Source: Ulvibacterium marinum
GTDB taxonomy: Bacteria; Bacteroidota; Bacteroidia; Flavobacteriales; Flavobacteriaceae
Assembly (NCBI RefSeq): GCF_003626755.1
Contig: NZ_RBCJ01000002.1
Location: 248,001-312,000, forward strand
Reading direction: 5' to 3'
Length of the DNA stretch: 64,000 bases
The notes under the pieces are model-generated. The model worked only from the letters and a program-made list of their open reading frames with translations, was not told where the DNA came from and did no database searches. Shown in pieces: positions 19,384 through 28,126 of the stretch (positions are counted from its first letter, which is position 1; the number at the start of each line of letters is the position of its first letter). Made by a program: the position numbers and the translations under genes.

Positions 19384-20427
19384 ATGAAAATTGTCGAAAC
19401 ACATTTTGGAATCCTGGAAGGAAACGAAGTACAACTATACACTTTGGAGAATGACAATGGCATTCGTGTTAAAATCACCAACTATGGGGCGACTATTACA
19501 TCCATAACCGTACCGGGAAAAGTAAGAGGTCCAGAGGAAGTTGTTTGCGGCTTCGATAATTTTGAAAATTACTTTTCAAAGGAATATAAAGAAAACGCTC
19601 CGTATTTTGGTGGGACCATAGGGCGATATTGCTCGCAAATAAAGAATTCCAAATTCAATCTAAACGGTACGGAATTTCAATTGGCAAAGAATTGTGGGGC
19701 CAATAATTTACATGGAGGTACAGAAGGGTTTGATAAAAAGATATGGGAGGTAAAGCCATTTGATCAAAACACATCCCAATTAGAGATGAAGCTCCGTAGC
19801 GGACATCTCGAAGAGGGTTTTCCGGGAAACGTATACATTAACGTTGTTTTCTCACTTGATAATGCGAATCAATTGCAAATTGCTTACAAAGCACTTTCGG
19901 ATCAAGATACTCCATTCTCGATGACCAACCACACGTATTTTAATCTATCGGGCTTTGCAGAAACTGTAGAAGGGCATAACGCCCAAATAAATTCGGATAA
20001 AAAGCAAATTTGGGACAGTTCGGGTGCCGGGATCAATGAAAACGTTCTATTGGCCGGTTCTTTAGATGATCTTCGTAACCCTAAGACCATTGGTGATGTC
20101 CACAAGGCCATGGGAGATGGGTTTGAACATTATTACCTTTTTGAGGACAAAGGTTTTGATTTGGAAAAGGTAGCTGAAATAAAAGATCCTAAAAGTGGTC
20201 GTTCACTGGAAATATCCACAACCGAACCGGGCATGCTCTTTTATACAGGCAAATATACCTCTAATGAACTGAAGCGGGAATCAGGGCAACAATATGGCAA
20301 GTACAGGGGGTTCTGTTGTGAGACCCATAGGTATCCCAATGGGCCTAACCTTCTCGGTTCGCCAAAAAGCATCTTGAAAAAAGGGGAGTCCTTTGCGAGC
20401 ACTACCATTTTTAAGTTTGGATGGTAA
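19384..20427 (+). CDS. galM: Aldose 1-epimerase (mutarotase)
   Basis: Interconverts alpha and beta anomers of galactose or related aldoses. Motifs: NYGATI at the start, GGTIGRYCSQI where GRYxNRI is usual, NLHGG with the first active-site His, and TNHTYFNLSG with the second. A conserved PGM and FYTGKY region precedes the C-terminal GFCCETHRYPN, whose Glu is the likely base. No signal peptide, so cytoplasmic. It follows the cycloisomerase by 9 bases and fits handling of galactose or anhydrogalactose released by the GH117 enzymes. Confidence 0.88.
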   Translation: MKIVETHFGILEGNEVQLYTLENDNGIRVKITNYGATITSITVPGKVRGPEEVVCGFDNFENYFSKEYKENAPYFGGTIGRYCSQIKNSKFNLNGTEFQLAKNCGANNLHGGTEGFDKKIWEVKPFDQNTSQLEMKLRSGHLEEGFPGNVYINVVFSLDNANQLQIAYKALSDQDTPFSMTNHTYFNLSGFAETVEGHNAQINSDKKQIWDSSGAGINENVLLAGSLDDLRNPKTIGDVHKAMGDGFEHYYLFEDKGFDLEKVAEIKDPKSGRSLEISTTEPGMLFYTGKYTSNELKRESGQQYGKYRGFCCETHRYPNGPNLLGSPKSILKKGESFASTTIFKFGW

Positions 20428-20436
20428 TGGAGGTAG

Positions 20437-20464
20437 ACCTGACAGGTTTTAGAAACCTCGTGGA
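20437..20464 (+). repeat. Small palindromic element between galM and the transporter gene
   Basis: GACCTGACAGGTTT followed by TAG-loop and AAACCT: the visible stem is AGGTTT (20444-20449) with AAACCT (20453-20458). The left part looks like half of the palindromic intergenic elements common in Bacteroidota; the matching right half is missing. There is no T tract. It could be a decayed repeat or a processing hairpin. Confidence 0.35.
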
Positions 20465-20498
20465 TTAGGAAAATTAAACGAAACATAAATATCAAACC

Positions 20499-21521
20499 AT
20501 GATAGAAGGAGTTTTATGGGCCATCTTTGCTGGCCTTATGCTGGGGCTCTATGCCCTACCGGAAAAGTTTACAAAAGGGTTCAAATATGAAAATACATGG
20601 AGCCTATTTTTTCTCTTGACCATGTTTGTAGTACCCAGTATTGTTTCCGTAGTACTGATAAATGGTTTTGGGGACATATTTGGAAATATGCCGACCGATA
20701 TTTGGATTAAAATGGGTCTGGCTAGTTTTCTGTGGGGAATCGGTGTCATGATGTGGAGCAAGGCCATTAACTACATAGGACTTTCTCTCGGTTTTTCAAT
20801 ATTTATCGGTACGGTCATATTGGTAGGTTCGTTGTTGCCTTTTATTGTTGATGGAATTCCCCCAGCAAACGTTCTACTTTTTATAGCCATTGGAATCCTG
20901 ATAGTTTTATTGGGAATCGTCCTTAATGGAAAAGCTGGTTTGATTCGCGAAAAAGATGAGAAGAAATCCGATAGGGAACAAGAAGTCGATACTTCAAAAG
21001 GCTCAATGGCCACGGGAATTTTAATTGCCGTAATTGGAGGGCTTTTGGCTACAGGCTTTAGTTATGCCAATGCCGTAGGCAGGCCTTATCTGCACCAGGC
21101 AAGTGTTGCCCAAGGTAACCCTGATTGGATAACCGCGGTAGCCATAATGTTTCCAATTTTTATTAGCGGAGGGATTGTAATGACCGCTTATTTTCTTTGG
21201 CAACTGAACAAGAAGAATGCTTGGGGCCATTTTAAAATATCTTCTTTTAGTAAAAACCTCTTCCTAATTTTGATTATGGCCGTGTTCCATTACGCAGCAT
21301 CCGCGCTTTTTGCTTATGCCGCTTCTAAACTAGGTGCTTCGGGCAATACTGTGGGTTATGCCATTTTCAACACCGCTTCTGTGGCAACAGCCATTATAAG
21401 TGGAATAGTAACCCATGAGTGGGTGCGGGCCTCTTCCAAAGCGCGGAAAATTCTATATGCCGGTCTTGGCTGTATGGTTCTCGGCATTTTGGTTATAGCT
21501 TATGGCAATGGACAGATGTAA
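20499..21521 (+). CDS. RhaT-like sugar transporter (drug/metabolite transporter superfamily)
   Basis: Inner-membrane protein of 340 residues with about ten hydrophobic helices and a charged cytoplasmic loop near 145-165 (REKDEKKSDREQ). The pattern GVLWAIFAGLMLGLYALPEKFTKG at the start, and the C-terminal helices, resemble the L-rhamnose-proton symporter family. In this operon it probably imports L-AHG, galactose or a small oligosaccharide into the cytoplasm. Substrate is inferred. Confidence 0.75.
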   Translation: MIEGVLWAIFAGLMLGLYALPEKFTKGFKYENTWSLFFLLTMFVVPSIVSVVLINGFGDIFGNMPTDIWIKMGLASFLWGIGVMMWSKAINYIGLSLGFSIFIGTVILVGSLLPFIVDGIPPANVLLFIAIGILIVLLGIVLNGKAGLIREKDEKKSDREQEVDTSKGSMATGILIAVIGGLLATGFSYANAVGRPYLHQASVAQGNPDWITAVAIMFPIFISGGIVMTAYFLWQLNKKNAWGHFKISSFSKNLFLILIMAVFHYAASALFAYAASKLGASGNTVGYAIFNTASVATAIISGIVTHEWVRASSKARKILYAGLGCMVLGILVIAYGNGQM

Positions 21522-21536
21522 CACATAGTTTTGGTT

Positions 21537-23345
21537 ATGCAATTTTTTCGATCGGAAATGGTTTACTTCTTGCTTCTAGTTAGTTTGTCCTGTACCGGGC
21601 CTCAAAAGCAAGAAAGGGATTTCACTTCCGAAATCAAACGTCCCAACGTGATTTTAGTAATGACCGATGACCAAGGTATCGGCGATTTGGGCGCTCATGG
21701 AAACCCTTGGATAAAAACGCCTAATATAGACAAGTTCTTTAACGAGTCTGTACGGCTTACCGATTTTCATGTGAGTCCCTTATGCACGCCCACAAGATCT
21801 GCTTTGATGACGGGCCAATATCCCATAAATAATGGGGTTTGGGCAACTTTCAAGGGAAGGGATATGTTACATGGGTCGTCCATAACAATGCCGGAAATAT
21901 TTGATCAAAATGGCTATGTTACCGGACTATTCGGTAAGTGGCATCTTGGAAATAACTATCCATCGCGACCAATGGACAAAGGTTTTGATATTGCAGTTCA
22001 TCATAACTCGGGCGGGGTAGGCGAGTTATCCGATTATTGGGGGAACAACTATTTTGATGATACGTATCTAGTCAATAACACACCAAAACAATTTGAGGGT
22101 TACTGTACCGATATTTGGTTTGATGAAGCCATAAAATTCATTAAGGACAAAAAAGACGAACCGTTTTTCATTTACCTTCCAACGAATGCACCGCACCATC
22201 CACTTTATGTAGAGGAACGTTATTCCAGACCTTATGATAGCTTGGTCAACAAGAATATACCCAGTGCCGAGTTTTACGGTATGATTACCAACATTGATGA
22301 TAATTTTGGTAAACTGGATAGAGCACTTAAGGAGATGGGATTGTTGGAGAACACCATTTTAATATTTTGTTCGGATAATGGTAGTCAATTCGGGGTAAGC
22401 GAAGACTATAGTTTGGGTTGGAACAAGGGATTACGGGGAAGAAAATCTGATAAATTGGAAGCAGGCCATAGGGTCCCCTTTTTCATTCGATGGCCCAAGG
22501 CCGGGATAAAGGACGGTAAGAATCTGACCGACCTAACTTCCCATGTAGATGTATTACCAACGCTTGCAGGTCTTTGCAATATGACACTACCAACAGGTTT
22601 TAAGGGTGATGGCATTGATCTTTCAGAAGTACTTTTAGACCCTGACAAACAGATATCGGAAAGAACAGTTTTTGTTCACCATCGGCAGGATTATCGCCAA
22701 CCTGAACCTATCGAGGGTTCTTGTGTAATGCGCGGAAAATGGCGTTTGTTGAACGGGTCACAACTATATGATATCACAACCGATCCAAAGCAAGAACATA
22801 ATATTGCCAAAGACTATCCGGAGGTGGTAAAACAACTTCTATCGGATAACAAGACGTTTATATCCAAGGCCATACAAAAAAAGGAATATCAGGAATTGGC
22901 CCACAAAAAGGTGGGTAGTAATCTACAAAAGACAACGACACTTACCATACAACATGCCTTAGGTGAAGATGGCCCAATATGGATGCAGGATGAAATTACT
23001 GCTGGGATCAAGAACAAAAATGCATTGCATCCCATAGAAATAATGAAAAAAGGAACCTATAGAATTCGATGTAGACGTTGGCCAATGGAATGTCCAGGTA
23101 CTATTAACGGTATTCCAGAACAGAATCCAAAAGGACTGTTCGAATATAAATCCTTGGACGTCCAGAAAATTGAAATTTCCATGTTCGGTAAATCCTATCA
23201 AAAGAATGTCGCGCCTATAGATGAGTATATTGATTTCGAAATTGAATTGAACCCGGGAAAAACGATGCTTAAAACGGAGTTTATTATACAAAATGAAACA
23301 TATGGTGTGTATTATACCTATGTGGAATTGGTAAAAGAATCGTAA
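21537..23345 (+). CDS. S1-family sulfatase, exported lipoprotein (copy 1)
   Basis: Formylglycine-dependent sulfatase. Signal peptide ends LSLSC. Metal-binding MTDDQG (about 42-47), the formylglycine signature CTPTR with Cys at about residue 83, GKWHLG, and SDNGSQFG for the second metal site are present. After the catalytic domain there is an extra C-terminal region (about 460-602) with beta-rich segments typical of this S1 subset. It would remove sulfate esters from galactan oligosaccharides outside the cytoplasm. The ATG at 21537 is chosen over the TTG at 21531 and the ATG at 21558; the last would leave a very short signal. A separate maturation enzyme would be needed and is not in the window. 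Confidence 0.9.
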   Translation: MQFFRSEMVYFLLLVSLSCTGPQKQERDFTSEIKRPNVILVMTDDQGIGDLGAHGNPWIKTPNIDKFFNESVRLTDFHVSPLCTPTRSALMTGQYPINNGVWATFKGRDMLHGSSITMPEIFDQNGYVTGLFGKWHLGNNYPSRPMDKGFDIAVHHNSGGVGELSDYWGNNYFDDTYLVNNTPKQFEGYCTDIWFDEAIKFIKDKKDEPFFIYLPTNAPHHPLYVEERYSRPYDSLVNKNIPSAEFYGMITNIDDNFGKLDRALKEMGLLENTILIFCSDNGSQFGVSEDYSLGWNKGLRGRKSDKLEAGHRVPFFIRWPKAGIKDGKNLTDLTSHVDVLPTLAGLCNMTLPTGFKGDGIDLSEVLLDPDKQISERTVFVHHRQDYRQPEPIEGSCVMRGKWRLLNGSQLYDITTDPKQEHNIAKDYPEVVKQLLSDNKTFISKAIQKKEYQELAHKKVGSNLQKTTTLTIQHALGEDGPIWMQDEITAGIKNKNALHPIEIMKKGTYRIRCRRWPMECPGTINGIPEQNPKGLFEYKSLDVQKIEISMFGKSYQKNVAPIDEYIDFEIELNPGKTMLKTEFIIQNETYGVYYTYVELVKES

Positions 23346-23367
23346 ATTCCTCTATTCATTTATATAG

Positions 23368-23390
23368 GGACAATAGCATCGGTATTGTCC
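23368..23390 (+). terminator. Possible hairpin terminator after the sulfatase gene
   Basis: A perfect 8-bp stem (GGACAATA at 23368-23375, TATTGTCC at 23383-23390) with a 7-base loop lies 23 bases after the sulfatase stop. It is followed by TTATT rather than a clean T tract, so it may be a weak or partial terminator. Confidence 0.45.
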
Positions 23391-23434
23391 TTATTGATGC
23401 TTCAGTGCTTTTAAAGTTTTATCTCCTAGGGAAT

Positions 23435-24148
23435 ATGAAAATAAATGACTTCTCCCAAAGTGTTTTCATAACAGGTGCCAATCGTGGTATGGGCCTGGGA
23501 TATGTAGTTCATTATTTAAAAAAAACCTTTTCAGTTATAGCCACGGCCAAAAATCCAGATAGGGCAGGGGAGTTATTACGGCTTAAAAAAGAATATCCCG
23601 ATCAATTATCGGTATTGGAGTTGGATGTTAGCTGCGAGGCATCTATTTTGAAACTTGTGGATCAATTACAAAGCATGGGCGTTACCTTTCTTCTGGCCAT
23701 TAACAATGCAGGTATTTCCTTGGAAGAGGAATTTGGTAAATGGACCAAGGCTACATTTGAAGCTCATTTTAGGGTAAATACCATAGGACCTGCGCTGATC
23801 TCGCAAGCGTTACTGCCTTTTTTGGAAAAAGGAGCTAAATTGATACAGGTGTCCTCCGGTTTGGGATCATTGGAAAAAAAGAGTAATCTTAACCATGGTT
23901 TGGATGCTTATGCTGCAAGTAAATGTGCCTTGCATAGTATTGCTGTGAACTTGGCCGAAAAACTGAGAACAAAAAATATTATGGTATTTGTTATTAATCC
24001 TGGATGGGTCAAAACAAAGATGGGCGGTGACGAAGCTCCCACTTCAATTGATGAAGCTATTGGCAATATAACAGGAACCATAGAACGGTTAACATTTGAA
24101 CAAACAGGTAGTTTTTTATCAGAAAAGGGAGAGCCAATTCCATGGTAG
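23435..24148 (+). CDS. Short-chain dehydrogenase/reductase, carbonyl-reductase-like
   Basis: SDR of about 237 residues without a signal peptide. TGANRGMGLG (nucleotide binding, about 12-21), NNAG, Ser in QVSSGLGS and the YAASK catalytic pair are present. INPGWVKTKMGG near the end is typical of C-factor/carbonyl-reductase-like SDRs. It is clearly different from the KduD-like SDR upstream. Substrate unknown; position after the sulfatase suggests a sugar or small-aldehyde reductase. The ATG at 23435 is chosen over a GTG ten codons upstream because SDRs start close to the first strand. Confidence 0.78.
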   Translation: MKINDFSQSVFITGANRGMGLGYVVHYLKKTFSVIATAKNPDRAGELLRLKKEYPDQLSVLELDVSCEASILKLVDQLQSMGVTFLLAINNAGISLEEEFGKWTKATFEAHFRVNTIGPALISQALLPFLEKGAKLIQVSSGLGSLEKKSNLNHGLDAYAASKCALHSIAVNLAEKLRTKNIMVFVINPGWVKTKMGGDEAPTSIDEAIGNITGTIERLTFEQTGSFLSEKGEPIPW

Positions 24149-24196
24149 CCAATATTGAATAAAGAACAAATAAACATTTAAAAAAATAAAAATAAA

Positions 24197-26014
24197 ATGA
24201 TTAAAGACGTAAAGATTGCAGCTTGCTTGTTAGTGCTTTTATTTATGACGCCGAATACTATAATGGCCCAAGAGATTAAAGGCGAGCTCAAAAAATGGCA
24301 TAAAGTAACACTGGTCTTTGAGGGACCACAAACTTCGGAAAAAGCAGAGGAAAATCCTTTTTTAGACTATCGTTTAAATGTCACTTTCACGCACTCAGCA
24401 TCACAGGAAAAATTTGTAATCCCAGGGTACTATGCGGCAGATGGGGATGCCGCCAATACAGGTGCCGAAGCAGGAAATATTTGGAAAGTCCATTTTGCCC
24501 CGGATAAAGAAGGAGAATGGACGTATCAGGTAGATTTCAAAAAAGGAAAATGGGCCGCCGTACGTTCATCGGAAAAGATAAAGAGCGCAGAATATATGGA
24601 TGGCAAGACAGGCAGTTTCACCATCAACAAAACGGACAAAACCGGAAGGGACTTCAGAGGGAAGGGAAGGTTGCAATACGTGGGCGAGCGTTACCTAAAA
24701 TTTCAGAATGGTGAATATTTCTTAAAATGTGGGTCCGATGCCCCGGAGAACCTTTTGGCCTACGATCAATTTGACGGTACTTTTAAAAATGATGGTCATA
24801 AAGATGACTTGATAAAAAAATGGGAAGCTCATCGGCAAGACTGGAAAGAAGGTGACCCTATTTGGAAGGGTGGCAAAGGAAAAGAGATTATAGGAGCAAT
24901 CAATTATTTGGCTTCCAAGGGAATGAACGCTTTTTCATTTTTAACCATGAATATTGAAGGTGATGATCAAAATGTTTTCCCCTATATAGATTACGATACC
25001 TGGGATCGCTTTGATACTTCAAAATTGGATCAATGGGAAATTCTTTTTGAACACGGCGATAAACTAGGTATGTTTTTGCATTTTAAAACCTTGGAGTTTG
25101 AAAACCAGGGCCTATTGGACAATGGGGGTACCGGATTGTATACTAAATTATATTATCGTGAGCTCATTGCACGTTTCGGACATCATTTGGCCATGAATTG
25201 GAACTTGGCCGAGGAAACGGGGGATTGGACCGAGACACCGCCGACTTTTCCATTGGATGCGGCGGAAAGAATTCGATTGGCCGAATACATTTCCTTTGTG
25301 GATCCTTATAAGCATCACCTTGTTATCCATAATGGAGCATGGTACGATGAAATTTATGGTCCGAACACAAAGTTTACGGGAGCCTCCTTACAGACCAATA
25401 AAGCTGATTTCAGTAATGTTCACAAATCTGTTTTAAGGATTTTGAACGAATCCAAAAAAGCTGGTAAAATTTGGGCGGTTGCCTGTGATGAACCTGGGGA
25501 TGCCCAACATTCCTTGATTACCGATACGGAAGACCCAGAGCACAATGATGCACGGAAAAATGGACTTTGGGGCGCCATGATGGCCGGTGCATGGGGCACG
25601 GAATGGTATTTCGGTTATAAGCACCCACATTCAGATTTAACCTGTCAAGACTATCGCTCTCGAGACCTTTTCTGGGACCAGGGAAAAATATGCCTTGATT
25701 TTTTTAATGAAAACAATATCCCCTTTTGGAATATGGAATCCAATGATTCCCTTATCTCCTCAGAAGGCGATTACGTTTTGTCCCAAACTGGGGAGAGTTA
25801 TGTAGTGTATCTGAAAAATGGGGGTGAATCAACCTTGGACTTAGGAAATTCAGATGGGGATTATGAGGTTTCTTGGTATAATCCACGGAAAGGTGGAGCA
25901 TTACAGAAAGGAAAGATCAAATCAATATCCGGCTCAGGAAATCAATCACTTGGCAAACCTCCTGTAAAGAAGGAGCAAGATAAGGATTGGGTGGTTTGGG
26001 TTCAAAAGAAATAA
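24197..26014 (+). CDS. DUF5060 domain protein with clan-A-like glycosidase barrel
   Basis: Secreted protein, signal peptide to about IMAQ (residue 25). Residues about 30-130 match the DUF5060 beta-sandwich (KWHKVTLVFEGP, DYRLNVTF, GKTGSFTI nearby). A TIM-barrel region follows with MNWNLAEETGDW (about 335-345), where the Glu could be acid/base, and ACDEPGD (about 430) as possible second carboxylate. The C-terminal ~90 residues resemble the putative collagen-binding-like domain often found after such barrels. Probable glycoside hydrolase of unknown specificity. The next gene begins 2 bases after its stop. Confidence 0.75.
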   Translation: MIKDVKIAACLLVLLFMTPNTIMAQEIKGELKKWHKVTLVFEGPQTSEKAEENPFLDYRLNVTFTHSASQEKFVIPGYYAADGDAANTGAEAGNIWKVHFAPDKEGEWTYQVDFKKGKWAAVRSSEKIKSAEYMDGKTGSFTINKTDKTGRDFRGKGRLQYVGERYLKFQNGEYFLKCGSDAPENLLAYDQFDGTFKNDGHKDDLIKKWEAHRQDWKEGDPIWKGGKGKEIIGAINYLASKGMNAFSFLTMNIEGDDQNVFPYIDYDTWDRFDTSKLDQWEILFEHGDKLGMFLHFKTLEFENQGLLDNGGTGLYTKLYYRELIARFGHHLAMNWNLAEETGDWTETPPTFPLDAAERIRLAEYISFVDPYKHHLVIHNGAWYDEIYGPNTKFTGASLQTNKADFSNVHKSVLRILNESKKAGKIWAVACDEPGDAQHSLITDTEDPEHNDARKNGLWGAMMAGAWGTEWYFGYKHPHSDLTCQDYRSRDLFWDQGKICLDFFNENNIPFWNMESNDSLISSEGDYVLSQTGESYVVYLKNGGESTLDLGNSDGDYEVSWYNPRKGGALQKGKIKSISGSGNQSLGKPPVKKEQDKDWVVWVQKK

Positions 26015-26016
26015 GT

Positions 26017-28101
26017 GTGAAAAAAGTTTTGTTTCCTTTTGTACTGGTGCTTTTCTGGTCCTGTCAGAACCGATCCGATACTATAACGGTATTTATGGAG
26101 GATGATTTAAGGAAAAAAACGGCATACGCATTTGACGAGTTGCAGAATAATCTAAAAGGCCATGAACTCAATTTGGTTTTTTCCGAAAACCCAGAAAAGG
26201 CCCAATTCGTCGTGAAGACCTCCACATCCAAGGAAAAGGATGCCAACGATGGTTTTTCAATTCAAAAGGAGGGCGGAAAACTAATACTTTCGTCAGAAAA
26301 TTCAAGAGGAGCGCTTTATGGGGTATTGGACATAGCCGACCAATTGAAAAAAGGTATTGACTGGTATGCTGTCGAAGAAAAATCTATAGCCGCTCATTAT
26401 CCATTTAGGGCCATTAAATTTAACCTGCCCTGGTTCTCCTATCGTAGCGGGGAAAACTTGTCCCTTCATTACGAGACTTGTCGTGATTTAAAGTTTTGGG
26501 AGTCTTTCTTGGACATGATGGTCGAGAATAAATTCAATACACTTACACTTTGGAATTTACATCCGTACATGTTCATGGTACAATCCGAAGCCTTTCCAAA
26601 AGCATCGCCTTTTACCAAAGCGGAAATGGAAGAATGGCAAATCTTCTGGAAAAGCCTATTCAAAATGGCCAAGGCCCGTGGTATCGACCCTTATATTTTT
26701 AACTGGAATATTTTTGTTTCGGAGGAATTCAGCAAAGAGTACAACGTAGCCGAGTATTCTAAAGATAGTGGTTTTTGGGGCGATGGAGAAACGAATGAAC
26801 TTATAGAGCAGTATACCAAAGAAATGGTTACCAATACCATTAATGAATATGAAGATTTGGCCGGAATCGGTATTACCTTGGGCGAGCGTATGGGTGGAAT
26901 GACCTCGGAAGAGCGCCGCGATTGGATAGACCGTACCCTTATTCAAGGGATAAAAGAGGCGGACAGAAAAGTGAAATTGTTTTATAGGGCACCACTTTCA
27001 GCCGGAAAAAGCAGTGAAGGCACAACAAGTGTGTCCGCCGAAAAATTGACACGTGAAGCCATAGAAAATATTGGATTGGAAGATGATGTACTCTTAGGTT
27101 TTAAATTCAACTGGTCGCATGCCCATTCGTCTCCCAAGGTATCTATTGTACATGGGGGTATTTTAACGGATACCTATTGGAAACCAGCCCCTAAGAACTA
27201 TAAAGGGGTGTGGACTATGCGCAATGAGGACTTTTTCGCACTGCGTTGGGCGCAACCGGATTTTATCCGAGATTTTATACAACACAACAGCCAAGATTAT
27301 ATTGGGGGGTGTATTATTGGCTCGGAGACTTATATTCCTGCTAAGGATTACATCACCAAAAAGGAATTTCAAACATGGGACTATGCCTATGAACGGCAGT
27401 GGTTATTCTATAAGGTTTGGGGTAATCTACTCTATAATAAAATAACACCGGACTCTTATTTTGCAGAGGCCTTGGCCAAAAAATTCGATTTGGAAGATGC
27501 CTCGGAACTGATTTCAGCTTGGAAAATGGCCTCTCAGAATGCCAATCGTTTTGCTAGTTTTTTTCGTGGTACCTGGGATGCCACCTTGTATACTGAGGGG
27601 ATGACCACTGTTGGAGGTAAATTCATTGATATAGAAAAGATGATGACCCATCCTGTTTTGGATTCTTCCTATGTAAACATTTCCGATTTCGTAAAAGGAT
27701 ACTTCAAAGATGATCAGATTACACCATTGCAACTAGCCGATAATACAGAAATGGAAAGTAATGAAGCACAGAAAATTGCCAATAGCATAAAGAATGAAAA
27801 TCAATCCCAAGAATTGCAGATCGAGTTAAACGATATTGATGCTTGGGGCCATTTCGGTTTATACTTTGCCGATAAAATACGTGGAGGTGTAGCGCTTCAA
27901 AAGTATAGAGTCAGCGGAAATGACGAACTTCAACAAGAAGCAGTTTCACATCTAAAGAATGCACTACAACATTGGAAGGATTATACCCAAGCCATGGAAA
28001 AATATAACGTATCAACAATGCCTTATCAATTTGATCAAGAGTTCTCATGGCGAAAACATATTGTTAATGCAGAAAATGATATTCGTATCGCTGAAAAATA
28101 A
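26017..28101 (+). CDS. GH67/GH20-like putative glycoside hydrolase lipoprotein (paralogue A)
   Basis: Exported lipoprotein beginning at the GTG at 26017; signal MKKVLFPF with lipobox FWSC. An N-terminal GH67N/GH20b-like domain (about 20-110) contains SSENSRGALYGVLDIADQ. The following TIM-barrel region has LTLWNLHPY, IFNWNIF, GIGITLGERMGG and WTMRNEDFFALRW. The Glu in TLGERM is conserved in the paralogue at 31205 and is a catalytic candidate. The classical alpha-glucuronidase GH67 catalytic motifs are not seen, so activity may differ. The gene follows the DUF5060 gene by 2 bases, which indicates cotranscription. Confidence 0.7.
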   Translation: MKKVLFPFVLVLFWSCQNRSDTITVFMEDDLRKKTAYAFDELQNNLKGHELNLVFSENPEKAQFVVKTSTSKEKDANDGFSIQKEGGKLILSSENSRGALYGVLDIADQLKKGIDWYAVEEKSIAAHYPFRAIKFNLPWFSYRSGENLSLHYETCRDLKFWESFLDMMVENKFNTLTLWNLHPYMFMVQSEAFPKASPFTKAEMEEWQIFWKSLFKMAKARGIDPYIFNWNIFVSEEFSKEYNVAEYSKDSGFWGDGETNELIEQYTKEMVTNTINEYEDLAGIGITLGERMGGMTSEERRDWIDRTLIQGIKEADRKVKLFYRAPLSAGKSSEGTTSVSAEKLTREAIENIGLEDDVLLGFKFNWSHAHSSPKVSIVHGGILTDTYWKPAPKNYKGVWTMRNEDFFALRWAQPDFIRDFIQHNSQDYIGGCIIGSETYIPAKDYITKKEFQTWDYAYERQWLFYKVWGNLLYNKITPDSYFAEALAKKFDLEDASELISAWKMASQNANRFASFFRGTWDATLYTEGMTTVGGKFIDIEKMMTHPVLDSSYVNISDFVKGYFKDDQITPLQLADNTEMESNEAQKIANSIKNENQSQELQIELNDIDAWGHFGLYFADKIRGGVALQKYRVSGNDELQQEAVSHLKNALQHWKDYTQAMEKYNVSTMPYQFDQEFSWRKHIVNAENDIRIAEK

Positions 28102-28126
28102 GGATTATCAAATTTAATGGCATAAA

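Noticed and set aside
26017-28101. Naming the GH67-like proteins as true alpha-glucuronidases
   Set aside because: The classical GH67 catalytic carboxylate motifs were not seen; only the N-terminal domain and barrel pattern match.
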